A DNA stretch of 64,000 bases, taken from positions 1,240,001-1,304,000 of the forward strand of contig NZ_CP031455.1 in NCBI RefSeq assembly GCF_003391135.1. Direction: 5' to 3'. The notes under the pieces were generated by a model. The model saw only the letters and a program-made list of their open reading frames with translations. It did no database searches and had not been told where the DNA came from. Both the position numbers and the translations under genes were made by a program. Source of the stretch: Streptoverticillium olivoreticuli subsp. olivoreticuli. GTDB lineage: Bacteria; Actinomycetota; Actinomycetes; Streptomycetales; Streptomycetaceae. Shown here in pieces: positions 44,738-53,735 of this stretch (position 1 is the stretch's first letter; every line of letters begins with the position of its first letter).

Positions 44738-46300
44738 ATGTCTTCTCCAGACCCCTACGACCTTCTCGTCCAGCCGGTCTTCCCGGTCCGTTGGGCCGAT
44801 CATGTCCCCGAGGACGCGCGGCCCGACGCCGTCGGGTTACGGGAGCTGTTTGCGCGCGCCCACGACATCAGCGCGCTCGCCATCCCCTTACCCCCCGCTC
44901 TCTCCGCGCTGTATCGGGTCCTGTACGCCCTGACCGCGCGGATCACCCGCCTGGACAGGTCCGACGACTGGCACGAGGACCGCTACGCGATTCTCGACAC
45001 GGGCCGGTTCAGCCCGCAGGACGTCAGCTCGTACTTCGACAGCGGCAGCAGGGCAGGCCGGTTCCGTCTCTTCGACCCCGACCGCCCCTTTCTCCAGGAC
45101 CCCCGTCTCGCCACCGAGTGCGACAAATCGGCCGGGGTGAACAAGTTGGTGACCACCCGGCCCTCCGGGTCAAATCACTCGTGGTTCCAGCACGCGGCAG
45201 ACGCCCGCCCCGCCCCGGTCGAACCCGCCGAGGCATTCCTTCACCTGCTGGTGTGGCGCTATTACGGACCCTCCGGCCGCTGCTCCTCCCGCAGCGTCCG
45301 TGGGGTGAAGGAGGCGAACTCCACCGCGGGGCCGCTGCGCACCGCACTGTCGTACCACCCGCTGGGCGAGAACCTTTTCGAGACCCTCCTGGCAGGGCTG
45401 GCCGAACCGGATCCGTCCCGCATCTATGACCCGGACACGGACCTCTGCCCGTGGGAGCGCGACGAACTGCCGGATCCGCTGTCCGTGAAGGGCGTGGTGA
45501 CCGGCCCGCTCTCCAGCCTGACCGCCCGTACCCAGCACGCGGTATTCCTGGTTCCCGACGACACCGGAACGATGGTCCGGGACGCCTACATCACTTGGGC
45601 CTTCCGGGAGCGGATCCCGCGGGAGGACGACTACCTGATCTGGCAGGTCAGCCAGGCGGGCAATGCCTACGCACGGTACGCGGACTCCCAGCGGGCCCTG
45701 TGGCGGGACCTGGACGCGCTGCTTCTGGACGATCCGCCTGGCCAGGAATCCACCCGCCCGCCGGTCTTCCGCACCGCCGTGGAGCTCTCGGAGAAGCCTC
45801 TGCGGGTGCAGGCGCTGGGCATCCACCAGGAGGGCCAGGCCAAGGACACCCAGCTGGTGTCCTCCTCCACCCCACCCGTACTGCATCTCGCGCAGGAGCG
45901 GGACCCCGAACGTGCCCGTCTGATCGGCCTGTTACGGCTCAGTGGCGAGATCGCGGGCGGGCGACTGGCACGGGCCACGAAGCAGGCGTGGGCGTCGTTC
46001 AGCAATGCCCGCAGGTCCGAGGACTGTGCCTGGTCGGCGGAAGCCGCCGCCCGGTACTGGCCCGCAGCGGAAGTCGAGTTCTGGCGGCGTCTGGAGGACC
46101 GTCGCTTCGACGGAGCCGCCCGGGCCTTCCGGACGCTCGCCGAGCATGTCTACGACCAGGTCACCGACACCGCCGCCGGGAGCATGCGCGGCGCACGGGC
46201 CCGCGAGAACGCCCGGATCGAACTGTACGGCGGGCGCCGGAAAACCCCGGCCGGGGCAAAGTCCACGGGCCGGAACAACAGCACAGAGACGGAAGAGTGA
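44738..46300 (+). CDS. cas8e: Cascade large subunit Cas8e (Cse1/CasA)
   Basis: 520 residues with the Cse1 order: DLLVQPVFPVRWADHV..., LRELFARAHDISALA, the RFRLFDPDRPFLQDPRL segment and the conserved ...GGPSGRCSSR-like region here WRYYGPSGRCSSR near residue 180. The C-terminal four-helix bundle includes YWPAAEVEFWRRL. It recognises the PAM and recruits Cas3. The stop overlaps the next start (TGATG). Confidence 0.95.
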   Translation: MSSPDPYDLLVQPVFPVRWADHVPEDARPDAVGLRELFARAHDISALAIPLPPALSALYRVLYALTARITRLDRSDDWHEDRYAILDTGRFSPQDVSSYFDSGSRAGRFRLFDPDRPFLQDPRLATECDKSAGVNKLVTTRPSGSNHSWFQHAADARPAPVEPAEAFLHLLVWRYYGPSGRCSSRSVRGVKEANSTAGPLRTALSYHPLGENLFETLLAGLAEPDPSRIYDPDTDLCPWERDELPDPLSVKGVVTGPLSSLTARTQHAVFLVPDDTGTMVRDAYITWAFRERIPREDDYLIWQVSQAGNAYARYADSQRALWRDLDALLLDDPPGQESTRPPVFRTAVELSEKPLRVQALGIHQEGQAKDTQLVSSSTPPVLHLAQERDPERARLIGLLRLSGEIAGGRLARATKQAWASFSNARRSEDCAWSAEAAARYWPAAEVEFWRRLEDRRFDGAARAFRTLAEHVYDQVTDTAAGSMRGARARENARIELYGGRRKTPAGAKSTGRNNSTETEE

Positions 46301-47097
46301 TGACGAATCCCCTGGCCCCACTTCCCGAACAAGCCACGGCGCCACCACGTCCCTCAGCCTGGCTGGCCGAAGCCCGTCACTTCGTGAACACCATCGACCG
46401 CATCAGCACACGGGACCCAGGAGCACGGGCGGCCTTACGCAGCGGGCTGGGCAAAGGCCTCGACGACATCCCCCGGATGCACCGGATCGTCGCTCCCCTG
46501 ATCCCGACGCACGCGCTGGGAGACGACGACGCACAGCGCGCCTTCTACACCGTGGCAGCGCTCCTCGCCTCGCAGAAGCCCGGCGCCGGCCGGTCACCGG
46601 ATGGGGCCGGCACAGCCGGCCTTCCCGACGACACGCCCCCGGACACCACCGGCCACTCCCCCGAACCCGCCACTCCCCCGGCCGCCGACACCACCACGGA
46701 CGACCACTCCCCCATGCCGGCCGCAACAGCCGCCCAGCGCCGTCACCTGTACGGCGAGAGTCTGGGTCTCGCCTATGCCGCTGCCGTCGCACGCGGCACA
46801 CGCAACGGTATCCGGGAGAGCGCGGCCGAGACCCGCCTGAACCTCCTCACCCGGCAGAGCGCCTCCGGCCTGCACCGCCATCTCCCGGCCGCCGTAAGGC
46901 AGCTGTGCGACAAGAACACCCCACCGGACTGGGCAAAGCTTCTGGTCGACCTGCGGGCCTGGCCACGCGACCGCAAACACATCGCCCGCCGATGGCTCCA
47001 GGACTTCTACCGCGCCCGACGCCAGGCAGAACTCGACGCCGCACGCGCCACGGACGACGCCTCCGCGCTCCCCGCAAGGAACACGCCCACGCCCTGA
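46300..47097 (+). CDS. cse2: Cascade small subunit Cse2 (CasB)
   Basis: 265 residues. The helical Cse2 core is split by a Pro/Thr/Asp-rich insertion (about residues 85-145: DDTPPDTTGHSPEPATPPA), making it clearly longer than the roughly 160-residue E. coli protein. HLYGESLGLAYAAAVARG and VDLRAWPRDRKHIARRWLQDFY are typical of the family end. It stabilises the displaced strand in Cascade. The insertion is probably an unstructured linker. Confidence 0.9.
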   Translation: MTNPLAPLPEQATAPPRPSAWLAEARHFVNTIDRISTRDPGARAALRSGLGKGLDDIPRMHRIVAPLIPTHALGDDDAQRAFYTVAALLASQKPGAGRSPDGAGTAGLPDDTPPDTTGHSPEPATPPAADTTTDDHSPMPAATAAQRRHLYGESLGLAYAAAVARGTRNGIRESAAETRLNLLTRQSASGLHRHLPAAVRQLCDKNTPPDWAKLLVDLRAWPRDRKHIARRWLQDFYRARRQAELDAARATDDASALPARNTPTP

Positions 47098-47160
47098 CGA
47101 GCCCAGCCGGCCTCGCCCACCACCCCCGTTGTCACCGCACGTTCAAGGAGAAACACCGCC

Positions 47161-48339
47161 ATGACGTCCTCACCCACAGCTCCCGCCGCATCGGCACCGG
47201 GCCGCTTCATCGACCTGCACATCCTGCAGAGCGTCCCCTACGCCAATCTCAACCGCGACGACACCAACTCCGTGAAGACCGTCCAGTACGGCGACCGCGA
47301 ACGCACCCGCGTCAGCAGCCAGTGCTGGAAGCGCGCCGTACGCCGCTACTTCCAGCGCACGATCGGCCAGGAGGCACTGCGCACCCGCAGGATCGGCGAA
47401 GCCGTCGAGAAGCTCCTGGTCACCGAGCGGGAATGGCCCCAGGACCTGGCCCGCCGCGCTGGACAGCACATCGCCACCGGCAGCAGCATCAAGGCCGACC
47501 CGCCCTCGGACGACGATCCCGCGTGGAGCACCAACGCCATGGTCTACGTCCCGGCCACCGCTGTAGGGGAACTGGCCGACATCGCCGAGGCACAGCGGGA
47601 GAAACTCGAAGGCGCCAAGGACATGAAGAAGGGCGGCAAGAGCATCCTGCCCCAGCAGCAGATCGACGCGGTCCTGCGTTCACGCAACGGCGTCATCAAC
47701 CTCTTCGGCCGCATGCTCGCCGAAATCGACGAAGCAGGCGTCGACGGAGCCGTACAGGTCGCCCACGCACTCACCACCCACAGCACAGACGTGGAGATCG
47801 ACTACTTCGCCGCCGTCGACGACATCACCGCGAACTGGCAGGACACCACCGGCAGCGCCCACATGGGCAGTGCCGAGTTCAGCGCCGGCGTCTTCTACCG
47901 CTACGCCACCATCGACCTCGACGACCTGCTCCGCAACCTCGGCGGCGACCGCGCAGCGGCCCGCACCCTGGCCACCGGCTTCGCCGAGGCCTTCGTCCTG
48001 TCCCTGCCCGAGGCGAAGAAGACCGCGACCGCCCCCCACACCATCCCCGACCTCGTCCACCTCTCCGTACGCTCCGACCGGCCGCTCTCGTACGCGGCCG
48101 CTTTCGAGAAGCCCGTCAGCGCCGACCGCAGCGGCGGCTACGCACAGCCCTCACGCCACGCGCTGTCCGGCTACGCCACCGCCGCGACCCGGCTCCTGGG
48201 CGAACGCGGCGTACTCACCTCGGGCTGGGCGAGCCTGGAAGACAAAGACCTGCCCGGCCTCGGCGAGCGCATGGACTCCTTCGACGACCTGATCAGCACA
48301 GCCGTCACGACCGCACTGGGCGAGGGCAGCGCGGCATGA
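47161..48339 (+). CDS. cas7e: Cascade backbone Cas7e (Cse4/CasC)
   Basis: 392 residues. It starts FIDLHILQSVPYANLNRDD and has TVQYGDRERTRVSSQCWKRAVRRYF, the Cas7 RNA-binding start. AEFSAGVFYRYATIDLDDLLRNLGG and FVLSLPEAKKTATAPHTIPDLVHLSVRSDRPLSYAAAFEKPV follow. Six copies form the crRNA-binding backbone in the known complex. AAGGAG precedes ATG. The stop overlaps cas5e. Confidence 0.95.
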   Translation: MTSSPTAPAASAPGRFIDLHILQSVPYANLNRDDTNSVKTVQYGDRERTRVSSQCWKRAVRRYFQRTIGQEALRTRRIGEAVEKLLVTEREWPQDLARRAGQHIATGSSIKADPPSDDDPAWSTNAMVYVPATAVGELADIAEAQREKLEGAKDMKKGGKSILPQQQIDAVLRSRNGVINLFGRMLAEIDEAGVDGAVQVAHALTTHSTDVEIDYFAAVDDITANWQDTTGSAHMGSAEFSAGVFYRYATIDLDDLLRNLGGDRAAARTLATGFAEAFVLSLPEAKKTATAPHTIPDLVHLSVRSDRPLSYAAAFEKPVSADRSGGYAQPSRHALSGYATAATRLLGERGVLTSGWASLEDKDLPGLGERMDSFDDLISTAVTTALGEGSAA

Positions 48340-49166
48340 GCCCGGCCGACACCACCGCACCGGGCCTGCTGCTGCACCTCGCCGGACCACTGCAGTCCTG
48401 GGGTACCCACAGCCGGTTCAACGAGCGCGACACCGCCCGTTTCCCCACCCGCTCCGGCGTGATCGGACTGCTCGCCGCCTGCCTCGGACGTCGCCGCGGT
48501 GAACCCCTGGACGACCTCGCCCGCCTCTCCCTGACCACCCGCACCGACCGGCCCGGCACCCTCCTGCGCGACCTGCACACCGTCGGCGGCGGCTTACCAG
48601 CCAAAGGCACGGTCACCACCGCCGAAGGCAAAAAACGCCCGCCCGCGCAAGGCACGCTGCTCTCCCACCGCTACTACCTCGCCGACGCCGCCTTCACCGC
48701 CGCCCTCACCGGAGAGGACCACGAACTCCTCTCCCAGTGTGCCCAGGCCCTCCGCTCCCCCATCTGGCCGCCCTACCTCGGCCGACGCTCCTGCCCGCCC
48801 GAGGGCCCTCTGCTCATCGGGCTGCTCCCGCACCCGCTGCACCACCTCGTCCGCCTTCCGCTCGCGCGGAAGCATGGTCCGCACCCCCTCAGCGTGGACT
48901 TCCACGGCGACGCACCCCTGGACCGGCTCCCCGGTGCCGAGCCCGAACCGCACGGCCCCGACACGATGAACGGCGCCGCACCGACCAGTGAGATCACCGA
49001 CGACCCCGTCGACCTCTCACCACACCGCCGCACCTACCGCGCCCGCCCCCTGTTCAGACGCTCCCTCTCCCTGCCCGCGGAACGGAGCGGCGGCCTCGGC
49101 ACCGACTACCTCAGCGCCCTCTCCACCTACCTGACCAGCCACACCCCCGAAGGAGCTGCCGCATGA
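48336..49166 (+). CDS. cas5e: Cascade subunit Cas5e (CasD)
   Basis: 276 residues. LLLHLAGPLQSWGTHSRFNERDTARFPTRSGVIGLLAACLGR is the classic Cas5 glycine-rich N-terminal region. GTLLSHRYYLADAAFTAAL and LRSPIWPPYLGRRSCPPEGPLLIG follow. It caps the 5' handle of the crRNA. It overlaps both cas7e and cas6e by 4 nt. A longer C-terminal segment (GPDTMNGAAPTSEITDDP...) is a lineage-specific insertion. Confidence 0.95.
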   Translation: MSPADTTAPGLLLHLAGPLQSWGTHSRFNERDTARFPTRSGVIGLLAACLGRRRGEPLDDLARLSLTTRTDRPGTLLRDLHTVGGGLPAKGTVTTAEGKKRPPAQGTLLSHRYYLADAAFTAALTGEDHELLSQCAQALRSPIWPPYLGRRSCPPEGPLLIGLLPHPLHHLVRLPLARKHGPHPLSVDFHGDAPLDRLPGAEPEPHGPDTMNGAAPTSEITDDPVDLSPHRRTYRARPLFRRSLSLPAERSGGLGTDYLSALSTYLTSHTPEGAAA

Positions 49167-49831
49167 GCGTCTGGCTCACCCTTATCCGGCCCGACCTGCG
49201 ACACCGCGACGCACGCCGGGACCTCGCCAGCGCGGTCGGCATGCACCACCGGCTGATGATGCTCTTCCCCGACAGCACGGAAGACGCCGCACGCAGGGAA
49301 ATGGGGGTGCTCTTCCGCCTCGAGGACGCTGCACACCACGGACCGCGTACACCCCAGGTCCTGCTCCAGAGCCAGGTACGCCCGGATACGGACCGCCTCC
49401 CCGCCGGATACGGCAGCACCGTCACCCGGGAACTCGCCCCGCTCCTGGACGTCTTACGCGACGGCCTCACCGTCCACTACCGCATTGCGGCCAGCGCCGT
49501 ACGCAAGTCCGGCCCCACCACCCGCGCGGCGGGAGCCAGCCCCATCATCACCCTGACCGGCACAGCCGCCGACCAGTGGTGGCAACGCCAGGCCGAAGAG
49601 AAAGCCGGCCTGAAACTGATCAGCGCACACGCCACCCCTCTGGACGCCGCTCGCGGCGAACGCGGCCAGGACAAAACCCGCATCAGACACACCCGCACCC
49701 GCTTCGAAGGCACCGCCGTCATCACCGACGTCCACGCCCTCCGAACCTGCCTCCTGACCGGCATAGGACGCGGCAAGGCATACGGCTGCGGACTCCTCAG
49801 CATCGCGCCCGCCACCCGGCAGGCACCATGA
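49163..49831 (+). CDS. cas6e: crRNA-processing endoribonuclease Cas6e (CasE)
   Basis: 222 residues. The start VWLTLIRPDLRHRDARRDLASAVGMHHRLMMLFP has the catalytic-His region of Cas6e. RVLLQSQ-like VLLQSQVRP and GIGRGKAYGCGLLSI (the glycine-rich loop near the C-terminus) are diagnostic. It cleaves in the repeat stem CTCCGC/GCGGAG of both arrays. Overlaps of 4 nt with both neighbours indicate strict coupling. Confidence 0.95.
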   Translation: MSVWLTLIRPDLRHRDARRDLASAVGMHHRLMMLFPDSTEDAARREMGVLFRLEDAAHHGPRTPQVLLQSQVRPDTDRLPAGYGSTVTRELAPLLDVLRDGLTVHYRIAASAVRKSGPTTRAAGASPIITLTGTAADQWWQRQAEEKAGLKLISAHATPLDAARGERGQDKTRIRHTRTRFEGTAVITDVHALRTCLLTGIGRGKAYGCGLLSIAPATRQAP

Positions 49832-50799
49832 GCACCTACTCCTCGGCCCGCCGCAAGCTCGCCGCACCGACCGTTGCCATGCTGCCCCGCATCGGAGACT
49901 CCCTGTCCTTCCTCTACCTGGACATCGTCCGCGTCCAGCAGGACGACACCGGCGTCTGCGCCGTCGTCACCTCCGAAAAACGCGGCACCGAACTCGTCTA
50001 CCTCCCCACCGCAGCCCTCAGCTGCGTCCTGCTGGGCCCCGGCACCAGCATCACCGCCCGCGCCATGAGCACCCTCGCCCGCCACGGCACCACCGTCGTC
50101 ACAGCGGGCTCCGGCGGTGTACGCGCCTACGCCGCCATGACACCCGACTCCCTCAGCACCCGCTGGCTGGAACGCCAAGCCCGCTCCTGGGCCGACGACA
50201 ACGAACGCCTCGCCGTCGCCACCCGCATGTACGAACAACGCTTCGGCCAGGGCACCGTCGCCCCAGGAACCAGTCTCACCCAGCTCCGCGGCCTCGAAGG
50301 ACAACGCGTCAAAGCCCTCTACAAACTCCTTGCCCAGCAATACCGCATCGGCCGCTTCAAACGGGCCTACGACCCCGACTCCTGGGACACCCAGGACCCC
50401 GTCAACCTCGCCCTCTCCTCCGCCAACACCTGCCTTTACGGCATCGTCCACGCAGCCCTGCTCGCCATGGGCTGCTCCCCCGCCCTCGGCTTCGTCCACA
50501 GCGGCAACCAACAGGCCTTCGTCTACGACGTGGCCGACCTCTACAAAGCAGAGCTGACCCTCCCACTGGCCTTCTCCCTCCATAACTCCACACACCCCGA
50601 GCAGGCGGCCAGACGCAACTTCCGCGAGGGACTACGGCTCTTCCGCCTCATGCCACGCATCGTCAACGACGTCCAACAGCTTCTGGAACCCACCGCAGAC
50701 ATCGACGAGGTCGACCTTGAGGAGCAGCTCGTAGACCTGTGGGACCCCGTCTCCGGAGCCCTGCCCGGCGGAGTCAACTACGGGGCGGGGGAACTGTGA
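49828..50799 (+). CDS. cas1: CRISPR integrase Cas1 (type I-E)
   Basis: 323 residues. VYLPTAALSCVLLGPGTSITARAM and VTAGSGGVRAYA form the N-terminal domain. The active-site region reads ALGFVHSGNQQAFVYDVADLYKAEL with the conserved His and paired acidic residues. With Cas2 it inserts new spacers at the leader end. The start overlaps the cas6e stop. The complete frame suggests that the locus can still acquire spacers. Confidence 0.95.
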   Translation: MSTYSSARRKLAAPTVAMLPRIGDSLSFLYLDIVRVQQDDTGVCAVVTSEKRGTELVYLPTAALSCVLLGPGTSITARAMSTLARHGTTVVTAGSGGVRAYAAMTPDSLSTRWLERQARSWADDNERLAVATRMYEQRFGQGTVAPGTSLTQLRGLEGQRVKALYKLLAQQYRIGRFKRAYDPDSWDTQDPVNLALSSANTCLYGIVHAALLAMGCSPALGFVHSGNQQAFVYDVADLYKAELTLPLAFSLHNSTHPEQAARRNFREGLRLFRLMPRIVNDVQQLLEPTADIDEVDLEEQLVDLWDPVSGALPGGVNYGAGEL

Positions 50800-50821
50800 C
50801 AACGGACCGCGGAGGAACACC

Positions 50822-51151
50822 GTGCCCTCAATGATCACCCTCGCCGCGACAGCCGTACCGGACCACGTGCGCGGGGCACTCACCCGCTGGCTCCTGGAAG
50901 TCACCCCGGAGCTGTACGTCGGCACAGTCTCGGCGAAAGTACGCGATGAACTCTGGGACGCGGTCCGCGCATGCATCGACGACGGCGTGGCAGTACTCAC
51001 CTACCCAGCAGCCAACGAACAAGGATTCATGCTCAGAACTGCTGGCCGACACCGCCGCACCCCTGTCGACTTCGACGGCCTCACCCTGGTCGCTTTCAGA
51101 GCTCCACCACCGCCTGACGAGAGCGATAAAGAAATGGCAAACCCCTTCTAA
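50822..51151 (+). CDS. cas2: CRISPR adaptation protein Cas2 (type I-E)
   Basis: 109 residues from GTG 50822 after GGAGGAAC. ITLAATAVPDHVRGALTRWLLEVTPELYVGTVSAKVRDELWD is the Cas2e ferredoxin-like fold. The last codons (DKEMANPF, stop at 51149-51151) coincide with the first 27 bases of the conserved leader motif of array 2, so this DNA is read as protein and also serves as integration leader. Confidence 0.95.
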   Translation: MPSMITLAATAVPDHVRGALTRWLLEVTPELYVGTVSAKVRDELWDAVRACIDDGVAVLTYPAANEQGFMLRTAGRHRRTPVDFDGLTLVAFRAPPPPDESDKEMANPF

Positions 51152-51169
51152 CACCGCAGGTCGCGAAGG
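51125..51169 (+). promoter_or_regulatory. Leader-proximal motif of CRISPR array 2, overlapping the cas2 3' end
   Basis: 45 bases directly before the first repeat, 38 of them identical to the leader end of array 1 (37048-37092). The first 27 bases are cas2 codons including its stop. Confidence 0.75.
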
Positions 51170-51808
51170 GTCCGCTCCGCGCAGGCGGAGGTGAACCGGC
51201 CCAGGCCAACGCCGCCAGCTCGACGATGGTGTCCGCTCCGCGCAGGCGGAGGTGAACCGTTCATCCTCCACGTTCCCGTGCAGTTCGTACGGTCCGCTCC
51301 GCGCAGGCGGAGGTGAACCGGTGATCGTGAACCCGGCCAGCGGCCACGTGTGGTCCGCTCCGCGCAGGCGGAGGTGAACCCCCGCCTCTTCCAGCATGGC
51401 CGCCATCTGGATCGTCCGCTCCGCGCAGGCGGAGGTGAACCGACGATCAGGGCGCTGCGGTGCGCGACGGGCAGGTCCGCTCCGCGCAGGCGGAGGTGAA
51501 CCGCTAATTTCTACCGCTCTCCCCCTTCTAAAGCGGTCCGCTCCGCGCAGGCGGAGGTGAACCAGGATCGTGTTGGGTACGGCCACGCCTTCGACAGTCC
51601 GCTCCGCGCAGGCGGAGGTGAACCGCGGTTCGGGCGCAGTGCCGTAACTGCTCCGGCGTCCGCTCCGCGCAGGCGGAGGTGAACCGCTGCTGCAGCAGCT
51701 CCTCAGCCGTGGCGAACCGTCCGCTCCGCGCAGGCGGAGGTGAACCATCGTCGGCCCCGCCCGCCCGCCGTGTTCCTCCGTCCGCTCCGCGCAGGCGGAG
51801 GTGAACCA
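51170..51808 (+). CRISPR. CRISPR array 2: 11 repeats, 10 spacers
   Basis: Repeats start every 61 bases from 51170 to 51780. They differ from array 1 by one base (GTGAACC instead of GTGAGCC). The base after GTGAACC is G in seven units but C at the unit starting 51353 and A at those starting 51536, 51719 and 51780. In type I-E systems this 29th base belongs to the incoming spacer (PAM-derived). The array follows cas2 directly and is read in the same direction. Beyond 51808 no further repeat is seen, and 51809-52022 holds no gene. Confidence 0.97.
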
Positions 51809-52022
51809 ACAGGCGGCGTACCCGCACAGTTGGCGGTGCCGCCTGCGCAGCAGTCGGGCGGCAGCCACAGTTGATCTGGAGGTCAACGACGACGCGTTTC
51901 GCCGACCGGAGCACGGCCACCGCCTCGGCGTCGCACTCGTGCCCGATGTGGAGCAGCAGCGGGAAGGGGGCATCCCCGAGCGAGCGGGCAGTCCATGTCA
52001 CGAATGGACCCTGCGCGCGCCG

Positions 52023-52979
52023 TCAGAAGTTCAGTGGCTGGACAAAAGTAGGAGAGCCGCCGCCCGCCGGGCCGCCGCTGATGAGGCCGACGCCGGTGGC
52101 GGTGGAGGTGGTGGTGGCAGGGGCGTAGACCGGGCCGCCGGAGTCGCCGCCGTTGCCGTTCTGGCTGCTCTCGGCGAGGCCCATGACGGCGCCTTCCGGG
52201 TAGTTGACGGTGACGTTGGTGGCGAGGATCATCCCGCATTGCATGCCACTGGTGGCTCCGGTGCCACAGACCGACTGGCCCTGCTGGGGTTGGGCGAAGC
52301 CGGTGATCGGGATGGTGCCTCCGCTGCCGTCGGCCACGTCGCCGGCCAGGGTCCAGCCGGGCGCTGGAGTGATGACGGTCCAGTCGGATCCGGGGAATCT
52401 GTGATCGCTGACGGTGCCGAGCAAAGTGCCTTCCGCGTCGTACCAGATGGGCGCGGCTGCGCCGCAATGTCCGGCGGTTGTCACCGTACCGGCGTGATAG
52501 TTGTTGAAGCCTGCCGTGCATTCGTAGACGCTGCCCGCGGTACCGCTGAGAATCGGGCTGCCGCCGTGGAACGTTGTGGCCGCACGGCCTTCCGGGGTGG
52601 ATGTGGGGGCGGGGACCCTGGCCACCCAGGACGACACCGCGTGATCGACCTCGGCGATCGCGGTCAGGTCGGGGCTGGCCCCCGCGACGGTGACGAACTG
52701 CCGGGTGAACTCATCGCCAGCGCCGCGCAGTACCGCGATGGAGACCTTGCACTGGCCGGGGTCGATGTACCAGTACTGCGCCTGGCCGGCCTGCCGGTTG
52801 ACGGCGAGTCGATCGAGCTGCCCTTGGAGGGCACGCAGGTGGCTCATCTGTGTGGTCGAGCAGGTTGCGGCGCGAGGACGGGCGACCATGACGGGCGCCG
52901 CCCCGGCGGGCCCACCGAGCGTGGAAATCATCAGCATTGCGGCAGCGGCGAGCATCACCTTTTTCGCCGGGTGACTCAT
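52023..52979 (-). CDS. Secreted S1-family serine protease
   Basis: 318 residues from ATG 52979 behind GAAGGAGC. The signal peptide is KVMLAAAAMLMISTLGGPAGAA. A ~120-residue N-terminal region, possibly a pro-domain, precedes the protease core. Triad motifs are TTAGHCG, SDWTVI and GGDSGGPVYA. The compact chymotrypsin-like core resembles streptogrisin/alpha-lytic-type proteases. It is convergent with the CRISPR array and ends about 200 bases after it. Confidence 0.85.
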   Translation of the reverse strand: MSHPAKKVMLAAAAMLMISTLGGPAGAAPVMVARPRAATCSTTQMSHLRALQGQLDRLAVNRQAGQAQYWYIDPGQCKVSIAVLRGAGDEFTRQFVTVAGASPDLTAIAEVDHAVSSWVARVPAPTSTPEGRAATTFHGGSPILSGTAGSVYECTAGFNNYHAGTVTTAGHCGAAAPIWYDAEGTLLGTVSDHRFPGSDWTVITPAPGWTLAGDVADGSGGTIPITGFAQPQQGQSVCGTGATSGMQCGMILATNVTVNYPEGAVMGLAESSQNGNGGDSGGPVYAPATTTSTATGVGLISGGPAGGGSPTFVQPLNF

Positions 52980-53189
52980 GGAGGGCAGCTCCTTCGAGGG
53001 ACGGAGCCGGATTGAGCGGAGGCATGTCTCCAGCGCCACGGAATGGATTCCGCATATGTGGCACCCGGCTGAACAACTGACTCTTCATCATCCCAAAGCC
53101 TGCTGGGCGGACAGAGGAATTGACGCAGGCTGTTCGGGTGAGGGCGAGCGCGTCCCTGCGCGCAGGTGCAATTCGGCGAGGAGAACGCC

Positions 53190-53220
53190 ACGCGAGCGGG
53201 GTTCGTATCCCCGCTCGCGT
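53190..53220. terminator. Hairpin, likely terminator
   Basis: ACGCGAGCGGGG (53190-53201) pairs perfectly with CCCCGCTCGCGT (53209-53220), loop TTCGTAT. It lies just beyond the stop of the small gene ending at 53261. Confidence 0.6.
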
Positions 53221-53260
53221 CATTTCATGGCGGATGGCTCCCGTATGGGGCGAGCCGTCA

Positions 53261-53470
53261 TCACGACCAGACGCCGGGGCCGCCACCGAGCCATTCGATC
53301 GCCGACGGGTCGTCCAGCCGGACCTCGTCCGGGTCGGACCCCGCCCGCCGCAGGAACTCGATCACGTCGACGACTCCGTACGCCACACCGAGATTCTCCG
53401 CGCCGACCGTCACCCGCCGCCCGCCCGACGGTGTCGGCGGGTGGACGACGATGCGCGGATGTCCTGCCAC
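53261..53470 (-). CDS. Small conserved-looking hypothetical protein
   Basis: 69 residues from GTG 53470 with GGAGA just upstream. HPRIVVHPPTPSGGRRVTVGAENLGVAYGVVDVIEFLRRAG then SDPDEVRLDDPSAIEWLGGGP has strong protein character and is, to my recollection, a recurrent Streptomyces small protein. No domain name is assigned. It is followed by a terminator hairpin. The flanking gap 53471-53735 shows no gene. Confidence 0.65.
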   Translation of the reverse strand: MAGHPRIVVHPPTPSGGRRVTVGAENLGVAYGVVDVIEFLRRAGSDPDEVRLDDPSAIEWLGGGPGVWS

Positions 53471-53735
53471 CTCTCCATCGTCGGTCCGGACCTGGCAGAA
53501 CGCATCCGGGGCGGTACCCGTGCGCCTCGGAGCCCTCCTGCTCATCCGGCCGGTCCCGTGTCCCCCGGTCGGGGGATGCGGGACCGGCCGACGGACGGGC
53601 CGGTGGCGGGACGGCGTCAGCGGGGGCTGCCGCGCTGTACTGGCAGCAGGCCCGCACAGCCGCCGCGAAGTGGCTCCGGCCTGCAAGAGCCTTGATGTCG
53701 TCGTCGCCCGTCGGGCGGGCCTGGAGGAGCACGTG

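Noticed and set aside
50828..51973. 381-codon - strand frame over cas2 and array 2
   Set aside because: The same repeat-derived peptide pattern plus antisense cas2; not a gene.
53190..53220. tRNA-like T-arm (GGGTTCGTATCCC) near 53200
   Set aside because: No anticodon or acceptor stem can be built around it; the 12-bp perfect stem is better explained as a terminator.
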